A DNA stretch of 64,000 nucleotides, taken from CAWFGW01 sp963815495. GTDB taxonomy: Bacteria > Bacteroidota > Bacteroidia > Cytophagales > JAAEPT01. The notes under the pieces were generated by a model, which was given only the letters and a program-made list of their open reading frames with translations, did not search any database and was not told the origin of the DNA. The stretch spans positions 1-64,000 of the forward strand of contig CAWFGW010000025.1 in NCBI GenBank assembly GCA_963815495.1. Reading direction: 5' to 3'. Below, one piece after another: positions 50,099 through 59,696 of the stretch. Every line of letters starts with the position of its first letter. Position 1 is the stretch's first letter. Both the position numbers and the translations under genes were made by a program.

Positions 50099-52603
50099 TT
50101 ATTTATTCTCGGACTCTTTTTTTTCATCTGGAACAGAAATAGGTACTGGCCGTGCTACTTTGTCTTTCAATAAAGCAATCTCAATAACCTCATCAACATG
50201 CTTAACATAATGAATTTTTAATCCTTTGGTATATACTTTTTCGATTTCATCTATGTCTTTTTTGTTTTTGTAACACATGATGATTTCATTAATACCTGCC
50301 CGCTTGGCTGCAAGAATTTTTTCTTTGATTCCACCAACTGGCAACACTTTACCACTTAAAGTAATTTCACCAGTCATGGCTATTTTTTCTTTGATTTTAC
50401 GTTGAGTAAATACCGAAGCTATAGAAGTATACATTGTAATCCCAGCTGAAGGCCCGTCTTTTGGAACTGCTCCAGCTGGAACATGAATGTGTAAATCGTA
50501 ATGGTCAAAGATTTTGTAATCGATATCTAATTTCTCGGCATTAGCACGAACATTAGAGAGAGCAGCAATCGCAGATTCTTTCATCACATCACCTAATTTA
50601 CCCGATAAGGTTAACTTACCTTTCCCACGACTTATTAGTGATTCGATATTCAAAATCTCCCCTCCAACTGGCGTCCAGGCTAAACCAGTAACAATACCTG
50701 CTACTTCATTGACTTCATACTCTTCTTTATCAAAAAACTCTGGTCCAAGAATGGAGACAATTTGCTCTGTATCGATTTTCTTTTCATACGATTCCTCCAT
50801 CGCAATGGACTTAGCCACATGTCGCATGACAGATCCAATTTTCCGATCTAACCCTCGAACACCCGACTCACGGGTATATCCATCAACCAATTTTTCGATA
50901 GCGGCTTTGGTAAATGAGATATCATCTTTTGTCAATCCGTGTTCATCTAATTGTTTTGGAATCAAGTGACGTTTTGCGATTTGTACTTTTTCTTCCAGCG
51001 TATAACCATTAATTTCAATGATTTCCATTCGGTCACGCAAGGCTGGTTGAATTGTATCTAATGAGTTGGATGTAGCAATAAATAAAACTTTGGACAAATC
51101 GTATTCTACTTCTAGATAATTGTCTACAAACGCGTTATTCTGCTCTGGGTCTAACACCTCTAACATGGCAGAAGATGGATCACCTCTGAAATCGGAAGCT
51201 ATTTTATCAATTTCGTCTAATACAAAAACAGGGTTTGACTTGCCAATTTTCTTGATATTGTGAATTACTTTACCTGGCATAGCGCCAATGTATGTTTTTC
51301 GATGACCGCGAATTTCAGCTTCATCTCGCACTCCCCCTAAAGCCATCCGCACGTACTCTCTACCTAAAGCTTTTGCAATGGACTTCCCTAAAGAAGTTTT
51401 ACCAACACCAGGAGGACCATAAAGGCACAAAATCGGACCTTTCATAGTTCCATCATTATCGCCCTTAATTACATTTTTAAGCTTAATTACTGCTAAGTAT
51501 TCAAGAATACGTTGTTTCACTTTATCTAATCCATAATGATCTTTATCCAAAATCGTTTTGGCACGCTTTAGATTAAAATTATCTTTTGAAACTTCACCCC
51601 AAGGCAAGTCAACTAATAACTCTAGGTAATTGATATGAACAGGGTAATCAGCAGCAGCAGGGTTCATTCGAGATACTTTGCGTAGCTCTTTTTGAAAATG
51701 CTCCTCAACCTCTTTGGACCAAATTTTATCTGCACCACGCATGCGAAGACGGTCCACTTCTTTTTCAACACTTTCTTCTCCAAGTTCATCTTGAAGCACT
51801 TTCATTTGCTGACGCAAAAAATAATCCCGCTGTTGTTGGTCGATATCGTGATGGACTTTTGAGTTAATTTCTTGTTTCACTTGTAATAGCTGAACTTCAT
51901 TATTCATGAACTCCATTAAAGTGGTCACACGATTTTTGCCATTATCATTTTCTAACAGCCCTTGTTTACTCTCTACCGAAACACTGAGATTAGAACACAA
52001 AAAATGTGTCATAAAACCTAACGTTTCAATATTATCAATCGCAATTTGAGCTTCAGGTGGTAATTCTGGATTCAGTTTGATAATCTTTTTGGCCGTATCT
52101 TTTAAAGAACCGATTAAACCTGTTGCCTGTTTTTTGGATATTTTATCGAATGTCTCTTTCTTAGCCACTACTTTTGCACGCAGATAAGGATCATTAGAGA
52201 CTTCTTCTAATAATTCAAACCTTCTTTTGCCTTGAATAATAATTGTAGTATTCCCATCAGGCAGTACCACCATCTTAAGAATAGTTGCAACTGTGCCGAT
52301 TTTATACAAGTCATCATACACAGGTTCGTCAGCTTTTTGATTTTTTTGAGCTACTACACCAATAATTCTATCACCATTGTACGCCTCTTTTACCAAATCA
52401 ATAGATTTTTTTCTTCCCACTGTAATGGGAATCACAACACCTGGAAATAATACAGTATTGCGAACTGGTAAAATTGGCAAAGTATCTGGCACACCTACGT
52501 TATGTATCTCTTCTTCTTCCTCCGGTGATAAAAGTGGAATCATCTCTTCTCCCTCATTCCCTATAAAGTGTACTGGTCTTAATTGATCTTTTTCTTCAGT
52601 CAT
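50099..52603 (-). CDS. lon: ATP-dependent protease Lon
   Basis: Lon is the homo-oligomeric AAA+ protease that removes damaged and regulatory proteins. The 834-residue protein has an N-terminal substrate domain (IPILPVRNTVLFPGVVIPITVG), a coiled-coil region, Walker A GPPGVGKTSLGKSIAKALG, Walker B PVFVLDEIDKIA and a C-terminal protease domain with the catalytic Ser in PKDGPSAGITM and Lys in KEKILAAKRAGI. It is followed by porQ with 67 bp between and is divergent from the PorE-like gene. Confidence 0.96.
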   Translation of the reverse strand: MTEEKDQLRPVHFIGNEGEEMIPLLSPEEEEEIHNVGVPDTLPILPVRNTVLFPGVVIPITVGRKKSIDLVKEAYNGDRIIGVVAQKNQKADEPVYDDLYKIGTVATILKMVVLPDGNTTIIIQGKRRFELLEEVSNDPYLRAKVVAKKETFDKISKKQATGLIGSLKDTAKKIIKLNPELPPEAQIAIDNIETLGFMTHFLCSNLSVSVESKQGLLENDNGKNRVTTLMEFMNNEVQLLQVKQEINSKVHHDIDQQQRDYFLRQQMKVLQDELGEESVEKEVDRLRMRGADKIWSKEVEEHFQKELRKVSRMNPAAADYPVHINYLELLVDLPWGEVSKDNFNLKRAKTILDKDHYGLDKVKQRILEYLAVIKLKNVIKGDNDGTMKGPILCLYGPPGVGKTSLGKSIAKALGREYVRMALGGVRDEAEIRGHRKTYIGAMPGKVIHNIKKIGKSNPVFVLDEIDKIASDFRGDPSSAMLEVLDPEQNNAFVDNYLEVEYDLSKVLFIATSNSLDTIQPALRDRMEIIEINGYTLEEKVQIAKRHLIPKQLDEHGLTKDDISFTKAAIEKLVDGYTRESGVRGLDRKIGSVMRHVAKSIAMEESYEKKIDTEQIVSILGPEFFDKEEYEVNEVAGIVTGLAWTPVGGEILNIESLISRGKGKLTLSGKLGDVMKESAIAALSNVRANAEKLDIDYKIFDHYDLHIHVPAGAVPKDGPSAGITMYTSIASVFTQRKIKEKIAMTGEITLSGKVLPVGGIKEKILAAKRAGINEIIMCYKNKKDIDEIEKVYTKGLKIHYVKHVDEVIEIALLKDKVARPVPISVPDEKKESENK

Positions 52604-52770
52604 AAATATTTTTTAAAGAAACAACTGTCAGCTTGACATTAAAAATGACAAACTAACGTTCTGTTTATAGCATATTTTAGGATTGACTTATGTTGCAAGT
52701 GACGTGCCAATACCTAAATATTTCAAAAATCAAGTATTTGATGTAAATTGCTGACGTTTTAACATAATTA

Positions 52771-54936
52771 ATGAAAAAACTAATATACATACTTCTATTT
52801 TCTATTCTATTAGTTAACACTATTACTGTTTTTTCCCAAGACACGAAAAAAGAGTATAAAGAACAATTAAAAGACGAAGAAGAAGGTTATATCGCAAAAG
52901 AAATATCTGAAGAGTTAGCTGTTAAAAGTGAAAATTCCAATGATTACCATTTTATTTTTAACAACATTAATAAAATACAAGAATATCACAGTCAAAGTGA
53001 TATAGACCACATCCAAAAGTTAGCTTATAAGGGCGATGACCTGAAAACTATTGATGCTTTAGAAAAATACATTAGCAATTTCGGGATTTTCAACTTTGCT
53101 ATCGACTTAGATTTATTTTGGCAACTAGCACAATTGTATGAAAAAAATAATATGATGCCGCAAGCACGTAGTGCTTATCGACTTATTTTAAAGCACCACT
53201 CTGCGAAAGATCAAGCAGACATTGCTCAATATCATAAGATATATGAACATTATGATTCTTTGACAGAACTTACAAAAGATTATTATGTCCCTTTAGAATA
53301 TTACTACAAACTAGTCGACTACCGTAAAAACATAGATACCTTGAGACCTCCAAAGAGTGTATTAATTAACATGGGGAACTTGGTAAACAAAAAGAACACT
53401 GCGGACTACGGTCCTTCAATTAATTCCAATGACAAAGTGATGCTATTTACAAGAAAAGAGAAAGACCATCACTCGTTTGGAGTAAGAAATAAATACAATG
53501 AAGATCTATATCAAACAATCAACTATGATGGTTTTTGGGATGAGGCCACAAAGTTTCCTTATCCTGTAAATTCACGTTGTAATGAGGGTTCTGCTTGCAT
53601 ATCAAAAGATGGGAAAACATTAATTTTCTCACGTTGTATAGTGGAAGAATATCGACTAGACTGTAGTGACTGCATGGGAATGTGCGACTTATACATCTCT
53701 ACAAAAAATGAGAAAGAAGAATGGAGTAAACCAATAAATCTCGGACCAGAAATCAACACTTCCCATTGGGAGTCACACCCTTCATTCTCACAATATGAAG
53801 ACACGCTGTATTTTGCATCTGACAGAATTGGTGGATTTGGCTTGTCAGATATTTGGTTTACAGTAAGACTAAAAGGTGACAAATGGTCTAAACCCCAAAA
53901 TATGGGTCCTGTTATTAATACTAGAGGAAATGAATATAGTCCATTTATTCATAAAACCACTAATGTGTTTTATTTCAGTTCGGATGGGCAAACCTTTAAT
54001 TTCGGGGATTTAGAAAACAAAAAATATAACAGAACTATCGATATTTATAGAACTTGGAAAGACAACAATAATTGGGTTGAGCCCAAAAACATTGGTCCTT
54101 TGGTGAATGGCGAAGGAAGTGAATTTTATTTCTCGATAGATTCAAAAGCTGAGCAACTTTTTTATGCAAAAACTGAAGAAGGAAAAGATGATAATTTGAC
54201 TACCGATTTATTTTCTTTCCCCGTGCCCATGGAGGCACAACCGAATGCTACAGTACGACTTTCAGGTACCTTGAGGGATGAAGCTACTGGAGAACAATAT
54301 AATGGGATTATATCAGTCATCGACTTGCGAAATGGCATCGAGGTTGCCCCAAAAAACACCCGTCCCGATGGTAGTTTTGATTTTGATTTAATTGATCATA
54401 ATGAATACTTGTTGATTATTCAAGGGGATGAATTTTTCAGAATTGAAAAACTGTTTGAACTAGACGGAGATACGACTATTAATGTTGAAGCTAAAAACAT
54501 ACGAAACAAAAAGTTAAAATTTGCTTCTATTGAATTTGAAAATGGCAAATGGGACATACTCGAACCAATGGAAAAAGACTTATGGGACGTCATTAACTTT
54601 ATGGTTGATAACCCGCAATTTGATTTAGAAATTGGTGGGCATACGGATTCAGACGGTATTGCTGCTAATAACATTACCCTATCACAAAAAAGAGCGGAAG
54701 CTATTAAGCTTTTTATTGAGGCAAAAGGTTATGTAGACTCCAAACGTGTGACTGCTGTTGGTTATGGAAGCAAAAAACCTATACGCACACCTGAGGTTAC
54801 AAAAGAAGACAAAGCCATCAACCGAAGGGTTGAATTTGAAATTAAGCCTAACAAAGAACGAAAAAGTGGTGAGTTTTCAGACGATGACTTCAATAATCAA
54901 TTTGAATCAGAAGACTCTTCCTCAGACGATTGGTAA
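52771..54936 (+). CDS. TPR/PD40/carboxypeptidase-like/OmpA protein (PorE-like)
   Basis: The 721-residue protein has a signal peptide (LIYILLFSILLVNTITVFSQ), a helical TPR-like part (about 60-170: ALEKYISNFGIF, QLAQLYEKNNMMPQARSAY), a PD40 beta-propeller (about 195-465: DYGPSINSNDKVMLFTRK, LYFASDRIGGFGLSDIWF, SPFIHKTTNVFYFSSDG), a carboxypeptidase-regulatory-like domain (about 495-570) and a C-terminal OmpA domain (EIGGHTDSDGIAANNITLSQ, RAEAIKLFIEAKGY, NRRVEFEI) that binds peptidoglycan. This order is that of PorE, the T9SS protein that anchors the machinery to peptidoglycan, but PorE is a lipoprotein and no lipobox is seen here. The acidic C-terminal tail after the OmpA domain is extra. Name is by architecture. 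Confidence 0.85.
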   Translation: MKKLIYILLFSILLVNTITVFSQDTKKEYKEQLKDEEEGYIAKEISEELAVKSENSNDYHFIFNNINKIQEYHSQSDIDHIQKLAYKGDDLKTIDALEKYISNFGIFNFAIDLDLFWQLAQLYEKNNMMPQARSAYRLILKHHSAKDQADIAQYHKIYEHYDSLTELTKDYYVPLEYYYKLVDYRKNIDTLRPPKSVLINMGNLVNKKNTADYGPSINSNDKVMLFTRKEKDHHSFGVRNKYNEDLYQTINYDGFWDEATKFPYPVNSRCNEGSACISKDGKTLIFSRCIVEEYRLDCSDCMGMCDLYISTKNEKEEWSKPINLGPEINTSHWESHPSFSQYEDTLYFASDRIGGFGLSDIWFTVRLKGDKWSKPQNMGPVINTRGNEYSPFIHKTTNVFYFSSDGQTFNFGDLENKKYNRTIDIYRTWKDNNNWVEPKNIGPLVNGEGSEFYFSIDSKAEQLFYAKTEEGKDDNLTTDLFSFPVPMEAQPNATVRLSGTLRDEATGEQYNGIISVIDLRNGIEVAPKNTRPDGSFDFDLIDHNEYLLIIQGDEFFRIEKLFELDGDTTINVEAKNIRNKKLKFASIEFENGKWDILEPMEKDLWDVINFMVDNPQFDLEIGGHTDSDGIAANNITLSQKRAEAIKLFIEAKGYVDSKRVTAVGYGSKKPIRTPEVTKEDKAINRRVEFEIKPNKERKSGEFSDDDFNNQFESEDSSSDDW

Positions 54937-54943
54937 ACTTAAC

Positions 54944-55936
54944 TTATAGTCTAATTAAGAAATTCATCGTATCTATTCCATCAGCAAAATCATCAATTTC
55001 GGGACATTGAGCACTTCCAAAAGGAATGTACCCTTTCCCTACTATACACTGGATTGCTTCCTTTTCCTCTTCTAATCGTGCTTCCAAATCGCTTTTAGAA
55101 GTATATTCCTCATAATAAACAACAGAAATAGGCGCTCCCCAGCTTGTTTTTTTAGTAAACAATGAAAAGCCCGTATCTAAATGAGGAACCCGATCAACTA
55201 AATAAATTGATTTATAATAATCATAATTGTTGCTATACTTGGTATGGTCAGTGATGTCAGCATAATTCTTTGACAACTCATCCAAGAAAAACTGAAAAGA
55301 ATATCCTTGAGGCACAAATAGCTTGGTTACACTGCGACACCCTTTCCCAAAATAATTAGTAATATCTTCTCCTAAAGCTTTTATTTCCTCTGCTGTTTCT
55401 TCACCTGTTAATACGGCACAAGAAGTTCTACTCTTTCTAATAATTGTGGGAATATCTTTAAAATAAACCCCAAAATAACGAGCAGTATTATTACTTCCTG
55501 TAGCAATTACCGCATCTAGTTCCTTCAAAATCAACTTAGGCACAAATTTAATTCTGCTTTTAAGCTCCTCATCCATTAGTTCATACAGATAAGGAATCAA
55601 TACCGCATCATCCGAGCTAAGTTTGACTACCGCTTTGTTTCCAGATAAAACCACCATTAATAAATCATGAAATCCTACTGCGGGGATATTACCAGCCATG
55701 ACTATTCCTATATTTTTATCTATATCTCCTTTCTCATATTTATTAAAAAAAGATTCAAGTGATTCTTGTATCAAAATGTTGGCGATGCCAGACAATGCCT
55801 TGTCTATAAATTTCACATCAAACCATGGGTTATTTTGCTTGGCCCTATAATATAGGTCATCTTTGGTCTTAGGACTTATTTGCGTGATTTTTTCCCCAAG
55901 CGAAACAAAAGAGGAGATCATTGTGTTATTATTCAT
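54944..55936 (-). CDS. acyl-CoA reductase (LuxC-like family)
   Basis: The 330-residue protein belongs to the LuxC/acyl-CoA reductase family of the aldehyde dehydrogenase superfamily. Visible features are GIVMAGNIPAVGFHDLLMVVLSGNKAVVKLSS, which forms the NAD(P)-binding part (residues 76-107), ATGSNNTARYFG, and the active-site Cys region YFGKGCRSVTKLFVP (Cys in GKGCRS). Such enzymes reduce acyl-CoA to aldehyde. The role in Bacteroidota is not established. It is divergent from the ferredoxin gene and converges on the PorE-like gene with 7 bp between. A fixed neighbourhood with this ferredoxin suggests electron supply, which is inference. Confidence 0.85.
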   Translation of the reverse strand: MNNNTMISSFVSLGEKITQISPKTKDDLYYRAKQNNPWFDVKFIDKALSGIANILIQESLESFFNKYEKGDIDKNIGIVMAGNIPAVGFHDLLMVVLSGNKAVVKLSSDDAVLIPYLYELMDEELKSRIKFVPKLILKELDAVIATGSNNTARYFGVYFKDIPTIIRKSRTSCAVLTGEETAEEIKALGEDITNYFGKGCRSVTKLFVPQGYSFQFFLDELSKNYADITDHTKYSNNYDYYKSIYLVDRVPHLDTGFSLFTKKTSWGAPISVVYYEEYTSKSDLEARLEEEKEAIQCIVGKGYIPFGSAQCPEIDDFADGIDTMNFLIRL

Positions 55937-55965
55937 GTTACGAAAGTACCAAAAAAGGTAAAAAA

Positions 55966-55996
55966 TTTGTGCATAATAAGATAATACCTATTTTTG
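55966..55996 (+). promoter_or_regulatory. canonical Bacteroidota promoter of the ferredoxin gene
   Basis: TTTG (55966-55969), a 19-base spacer, and TATTTTTG (55989-55996) match TTTG-N19-TAnnTTTG exactly. The transcription start is expected about 5 bases later, giving a 5' leader of some 30 bases before the ATG at 56034. Confidence 0.8.
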
Positions 55997-56033
55997 CGAC
56001 TGGTAGAGTGAAGTTTAGACAAATAGTAATAAG

Positions 56034-56405
56034 ATGGCTATCATAATAACTGAAGAATGTATTAACTGTGGAGCATGTGAACCAGAATGCCCTAACACTG
56101 CTATTTACGAAGGTGGTGCAGAATGGGCTTACTCTGATGGCACAAGTTTATCACAAATTGAACTAGAGGATGGTTCATCGCTTGACGCTTCTGAAAAACA
56201 AGAACCTATTAAAGAAGGTGCTTTTGGAGCTGATGGTGATCAATTTTATTATATCGTACCAACGAAATGTACGGAATGTACTGGTTTTCACGAAGAACCA
56301 CAATGTGCAGCGGTTTGTCCAGTAGATTGTTGTGTGCCTGATCCTGACAATGAAGAAAGCGAAGAAGAATTATTAGCCAAAAAAGTTTGGTTACACGGAG
56401 AATAA
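56034..56405 (+). CDS. 4Fe-4S dicluster ferredoxin
   Basis: The 123-residue protein carries two 4Fe-4S sites: CINCGACEPECPNTAIYEG (residues about 10-28, CxxCxxCxxxCP) and a second set CTECTGFHEEPQCAAVCPVD near residue 80, with a longer spacing (CxxC-x8-CxxxCPVD) as in the Chromatium-type ferredoxins. The acidic insert between the sites (about 30-70) is typical of this group. It acts as a small soluble electron carrier. It has its own promoter and terminator and is divergent from the acyl-CoA reductase gene. Confidence 0.93.
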   Translation: MAIIITEECINCGACEPECPNTAIYEGGAEWAYSDGTSLSQIELEDGSSLDASEKQEPIKEGAFGADGDQFYYIVPTKCTECTGFHEEPQCAAVCPVDCCVPDPDNEESEEELLAKKVWLHGE

Positions 56406-56424
56406 ATTTTAGAAATTTAATAAC

Positions 56425-56456
56425 TTGAAAGCCCTGACGTCTGTTAGGGCTTTTTT
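56425..56456 (+). terminator. terminator after the ferredoxin gene
   Basis: AAAGCCCTGAC / GTTAGGGCTTT, an 11-bp stem with one G-U pair, loop GTCT, followed by a T run. Confidence 0.93.
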
Positions 56457-56479
56457 TATGTATTGAAACAATAAAAAAT

Positions 56480-57667
56480 ATGATAACACTTAATTCGTAC
56501 AATTTTAAAGGGAAGAAAGCAATCGTAAGAGTTGACTTTAATGTACCCCTAGATGCTGATTTTAACATCACTGACTTTACTCGTATCAATGCTGTAGTAC
56601 CTACAGTAAAAAAAATCTTGAGTGATGGTGGCTCTGCAATCTTGATGTCTCACTTGGGTAGACCAAAAGATGGGCCTACGGATAAGTATTCATTAAAACA
56701 TATTGTGAAAGCCGTTTCAGAAAAACTAGGCGTACCTGTAGCATTTGCTGATGACTGCATTGGTGAGGAAGCCAAAAAGAAAGCTGCTGAACTTAAAGCT
56801 GGCGAAGTTTTATTATTAGAAAATCTTCGTTTTTATAAAGAAGAAGAAAAAGGTGATGCTGATTTTGCCAAAAAATTAGCTGATTTAGGTGCTGACGTTT
56901 ATGTGAACGATGCCTTTGGAACTGCACACCGAGCCCATGCTTCTACAGCTGTTATAGCTCAGTATTTCTCTGACAAAGTTTGTGGACTAGTGATGGAAGC
57001 TGAACTTGTTAATGCTGATAAAGTATTAAAACAAGGCGTGAAACCAGTTACTGCTATTATGGGTGGTGCTAAAGTTTCTGACAAAATTTTAATTATCGAA
57101 AAATTATTGGACGTAGCTGACAACATCATTATTGGTGGTGGTATGTCATATACTTTTGTAAAAGCTGCTGGTGGTTCAATTGGAAAATCACTTTGTCAAA
57201 CCGACCAGTTGGACTATGTGTTAGAACTTCAAAAGAAAGCAGAAGCTAAAGGAGTAAAAATGATTTTCCCTTTAGACACGGTAATTGCTGATGATTTTAG
57301 CAATGATGCAAATATTAAAACAGTAAAAAGAGGCCACATTCCTGATGGATGGGAAGGTTTAGACATCGGTCCTGAGACTAGAGAACTTTTTGCAGATATT
57401 ATCAAAAACTCAAAAACTGTTATTTGGAATGGTCCAATGGGTGTTTCTGAAATGTCTAATTTTGCCAACGGAACTATTGAGATTGCGAAAGCGGTAAGAG
57501 CTGCTACATTAAATGGTGCTTTTTCTTTAATCGGTGGTGGTGACTCTGCTGCAGCTATCAACAACTTAGGTTTCGGAGATGATGTTTCTTACGTATCTAC
57601 TGGTGGTGGTGCTTTGTTAGAATACATGGAAGGAAAAACACTTCCTGGTGTTGCTGCTTTAGATTAA
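56480..57667 (+). CDS. pgk: phosphoglycerate kinase
   Basis: Pgk makes ATP and 3-phosphoglycerate from 1,3-bisphosphoglycerate in glycolysis. The 395-residue product shows the signature KKAIVRVDFNVPLDADF, LMSHLGRPKDGPTDKYSL, LLLENLRFYKEEEKGD, NDAFGTAHRAHAST, MGGAKVSDKI, IIGGGMSYTF, VIWNGPMGVSE and GGGDSAAAI. It has its own terminator. The codon use is regular and strongly biased to A/T-ending codons, as in a highly expressed gene of this genome. It follows the ferredoxin terminator by 24 bp. Confidence 0.97.
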   Translation: MITLNSYNFKGKKAIVRVDFNVPLDADFNITDFTRINAVVPTVKKILSDGGSAILMSHLGRPKDGPTDKYSLKHIVKAVSEKLGVPVAFADDCIGEEAKKKAAELKAGEVLLLENLRFYKEEEKGDADFAKKLADLGADVYVNDAFGTAHRAHASTAVIAQYFSDKVCGLVMEAELVNADKVLKQGVKPVTAIMGGAKVSDKILIIEKLLDVADNIIIGGGMSYTFVKAAGGSIGKSLCQTDQLDYVLELQKKAEAKGVKMIFPLDTVIADDFSNDANIKTVKRGHIPDGWEGLDIGPETRELFADIIKNSKTVIWNGPMGVSEMSNFANGTIEIAKAVRAATLNGAFSLIGGGDSAAAINNLGFGDDVSYVSTGGGALLEYMEGKTLPGVAALD

Positions 57668-57690
57668 GCCGTCATAATTTTAATTTATTT

Positions 57691-57728
57691 AAATGCCATC
57701 TCAAGAAATTAGGGATGGCATTTTTTTT
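57691..57728 (+). terminator. terminator after pgk
   Basis: AAATGCCATC pairs with GATGGCATTT across 13 bases, followed by T8. Confidence 0.93.
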
Positions 57729-57793
57729 ATATCTTTTGTGGAATTTATTCTAAAATTACATCTAGGCTACTGTTAAACATAAAAACCAAATCC

Positions 57794-58489
57794 ATGAAAA
57801 AATATTTGATTCTACTACTTGTCGCGTTTTCAGTTTCTTCATTTGCACAAATGGTCATGCCAGAAGAAAAACCCTACATCGAAATAACTGGTGAGGCTGA
57901 AAAAGAAATTACCCCTGATGAAATTTATATTTCCATAACACTTTTAGAGAACCAGGATGGAAAAGACAACCGAAGCATTGAGACACAGGAAAAAGAACTA
58001 AAGAAAGAGTTAGCACAAATTGGCGTTGATTTGAAAAACTTAACCTTATCAGATGCTAGCTCAAATTACATCAAAGTATCTTGGTTAAGAAAAGATGCGG
58101 TTGGAAGAACAGAATACCAGCTAAAAGTCACTGATGCCAGTATGGTGGGTAAAGTATTTGAAAAATTGGATGAGTTAAAAATCCAGAACGCATACATCGC
58201 AAAAGTAGACCACTCTAAGATGGAAGAGTTCGAAAAAGAGATTCGAATAGAAGCCGTTAAAGATGCTAAATCAAAAGCTGATTATTTATTAACCGCTATT
58301 GGTGAAACAACTGGAAAGCCATTAATTATTAGAGAAAACTCTAACAATTTTTATCCACAAGTATATCGAGCACAAGAAGGCATGATGTATAAGTCTAATG
58401 CAAATATGGACGCACCCTCAGACACAAGCTTAGATTTTAAGAAAATAAAAATTAATGCTTCAGTCTATGTGAAGTTCGCGATTAAGTAA
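57794..58489 (+). CDS. SIMPL domain-containing protein (DUF541)
   Basis: The 231-residue protein has a signal peptide (ILLLVAFSVSSFAQ) and a SIMPL domain (PYIEITGEAEKEITPDEIYISITL at the start and SVYVKFAIK at the end). Members are periplasmic or outer-membrane-associated and form ring-like oligomers in some bacteria; the function is unknown. It forms a single transcription unit with its own strong terminator. A decayed copy of the 3' end of a related gene lies 1.6 kb downstream at 60107-60269, beyond the inverted membrane-protein gene. Confidence 0.88.
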   Translation: MKKYLILLLVAFSVSSFAQMVMPEEKPYIEITGEAEKEITPDEIYISITLLENQDGKDNRSIETQEKELKKELAQIGVDLKNLTLSDASSNYIKVSWLRKDAVGRTEYQLKVTDASMVGKVFEKLDELKIQNAYIAKVDHSKMEEFEKEIRIEAVKDAKSKADYLLTAIGETTGKPLIIRENSNNFYPQVYRAQEGMMYKSNANMDAPSDTSLDFKKIKINASVYVKFAIK

Positions 58490-58499
58490 ATTGTTCTTT

Positions 58500-58533
58500 C
58501 TTAAAGCACTCTGAATTTTTAGAGTGTTTTAAG
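58500..58533. terminator. bidirectional terminator between the SIMPL gene and the membrane-protein gene
   Basis: CTTAAAGCACTCT / AGAGTGTTTTAAG, a 13-bp stem with one G-U pair and loop GAATTTTT. It lies between convergent genes ending at 58489 and 58542 and can serve both. Confidence 0.85.
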
Positions 58534-58541
58534 TATTTTAT

Positions 58542-59696
58542 TTAAAACAACCAGTAATATACCTCATTGAACTTAATTACTAGTTTATACAGAATCCCCT
58601 TAAAAGAAAAGCCCATTCTATAACTTTCCATATTCCACAAAAGTAAAAAAGTCAGGAAAACATAGATTTTAAGATTGACATACCTAAAATTAAACTTATA
58701 AACTTTCTCTGTTTTGTTTTTCCTGTTTAGAAATAGAGTGATTATTAATAAAATAAGAGTAAAATGGATATATAGCCACCTTCCCCAATCGACTGCTAAT
58801 ACAAATACAGGGATGGTAAATAAGCAACACCCCAATATCATCACAAAAAAATATCGAATAATTTTTTGTTGAACACCCAACTCTTTTAATAAAAAAAATA
58901 CATGGAGCAGTCCCAAAATAAAACTCACCCCGTAAAGCGAATAATTTTTTAAATAACTCTTGTAGTAGGAAAACGTGTCAAAGTAATTAGGCCATTCTAT
59001 AATACCACCTTTAATAACCACTCCTTTTTCCACAAGTATCCTCATGGTCTCCCCTTGATTAATATCTCCTCCAAAGAGGCCAATCAACACTAAAGGAATA
59101 AATGCTGCAAAAAAATATAAGCTACATCTAATCCAATTTACGTGATTCCTAAACAATACTAATGCAACTACAAAATAAGGAACATAAAAGAATATTATTT
59201 CATGAAAAAAACAGGAAACAAAAATCAATACCAAAACAACAGCTTCCCTATTTTTAGACAGTCTATCACTAGATAGACAATAAATAAAGTAAGAAAATAA
59301 CGAAAACAGGATTACCTCTTTTCGTCCTACTGATGTTAAGTTATTTATACAAAACATAAAAGTTAGTGGTGACAAAATGAAAAACAGATAAACCAAGCTT
59401 ATCTCCCTATCTATTAACAACTTACACCAATAAAACAGAAAAAGAAGATAAAAAGTAAATTGAGCCAAAAACACCAATAACTGGAGACGTATACCCGTTA
59501 AGTTATACAAACAAAACAAAAGACTGCCAGAGATTCCTCTCCGTTTGAAACCACCATCCTCATAGTTAATAAGCCAATCACCTAATATCCATGCATGATT
59601 AGTAATGTCATAAATAAATATTCTATGTATTATAACAGTCAGCCATGCAAAAAAGAACAAATAAATCAGTGTTCTATAGCTTCCTAAATAGTCCAT
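58542..59696 (-). CDS. multi-pass membrane protein of unknown function
   Basis: The 384-residue protein has about nine to ten hydrophobic segments. The first loop has WILGDWLINYEDGGFKRRGISG, whose RRG motif recurs in a large group of uncharacterised bacterial membrane proteins near polysaccharide genes. FFHEIIFFYVPYF and SVGRKEVILFSLFSYF are further family-like blocks. It may be an EpsG-type polymerase or GT-C enzyme; I cannot prove either. It is AT-rich and very rich in Phe, unlike its neighbours, and stands alone, inverted between a SIMPL gene and a SIMPL pseudogene. No clear promoter is seen in the 300 bp upstream. Confidence 0.7.
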   Translation of the reverse strand: MDYLGSYRTLIYLFFFAWLTVIIHRIFIYDITNHAWILGDWLINYEDGGFKRRGISGSLLFCLYNLTGIRLQLLVFLAQFTFYLLFLFYWCKLLIDREISLVYLFFILSPLTFMFCINNLTSVGRKEVILFSLFSYFIYCLSSDRLSKNREAVVLVLIFVSCFFHEIIFFYVPYFVVALVLFRNHVNWIRCSLYFFAAFIPLVLIGLFGGDINQGETMRILVEKGVVIKGGIIEWPNYFDTFSYYKSYLKNYSLYGVSFILGLLHVFFLLKELGVQQKIIRYFFVMILGCCLFTIPVFVLAVDWGRWLYIHFTLILLIITLFLNRKNKTEKVYKFNFRYVNLKIYVFLTFLLLWNMESYRMGFSFKGILYKLVIKFNEVYYWLF

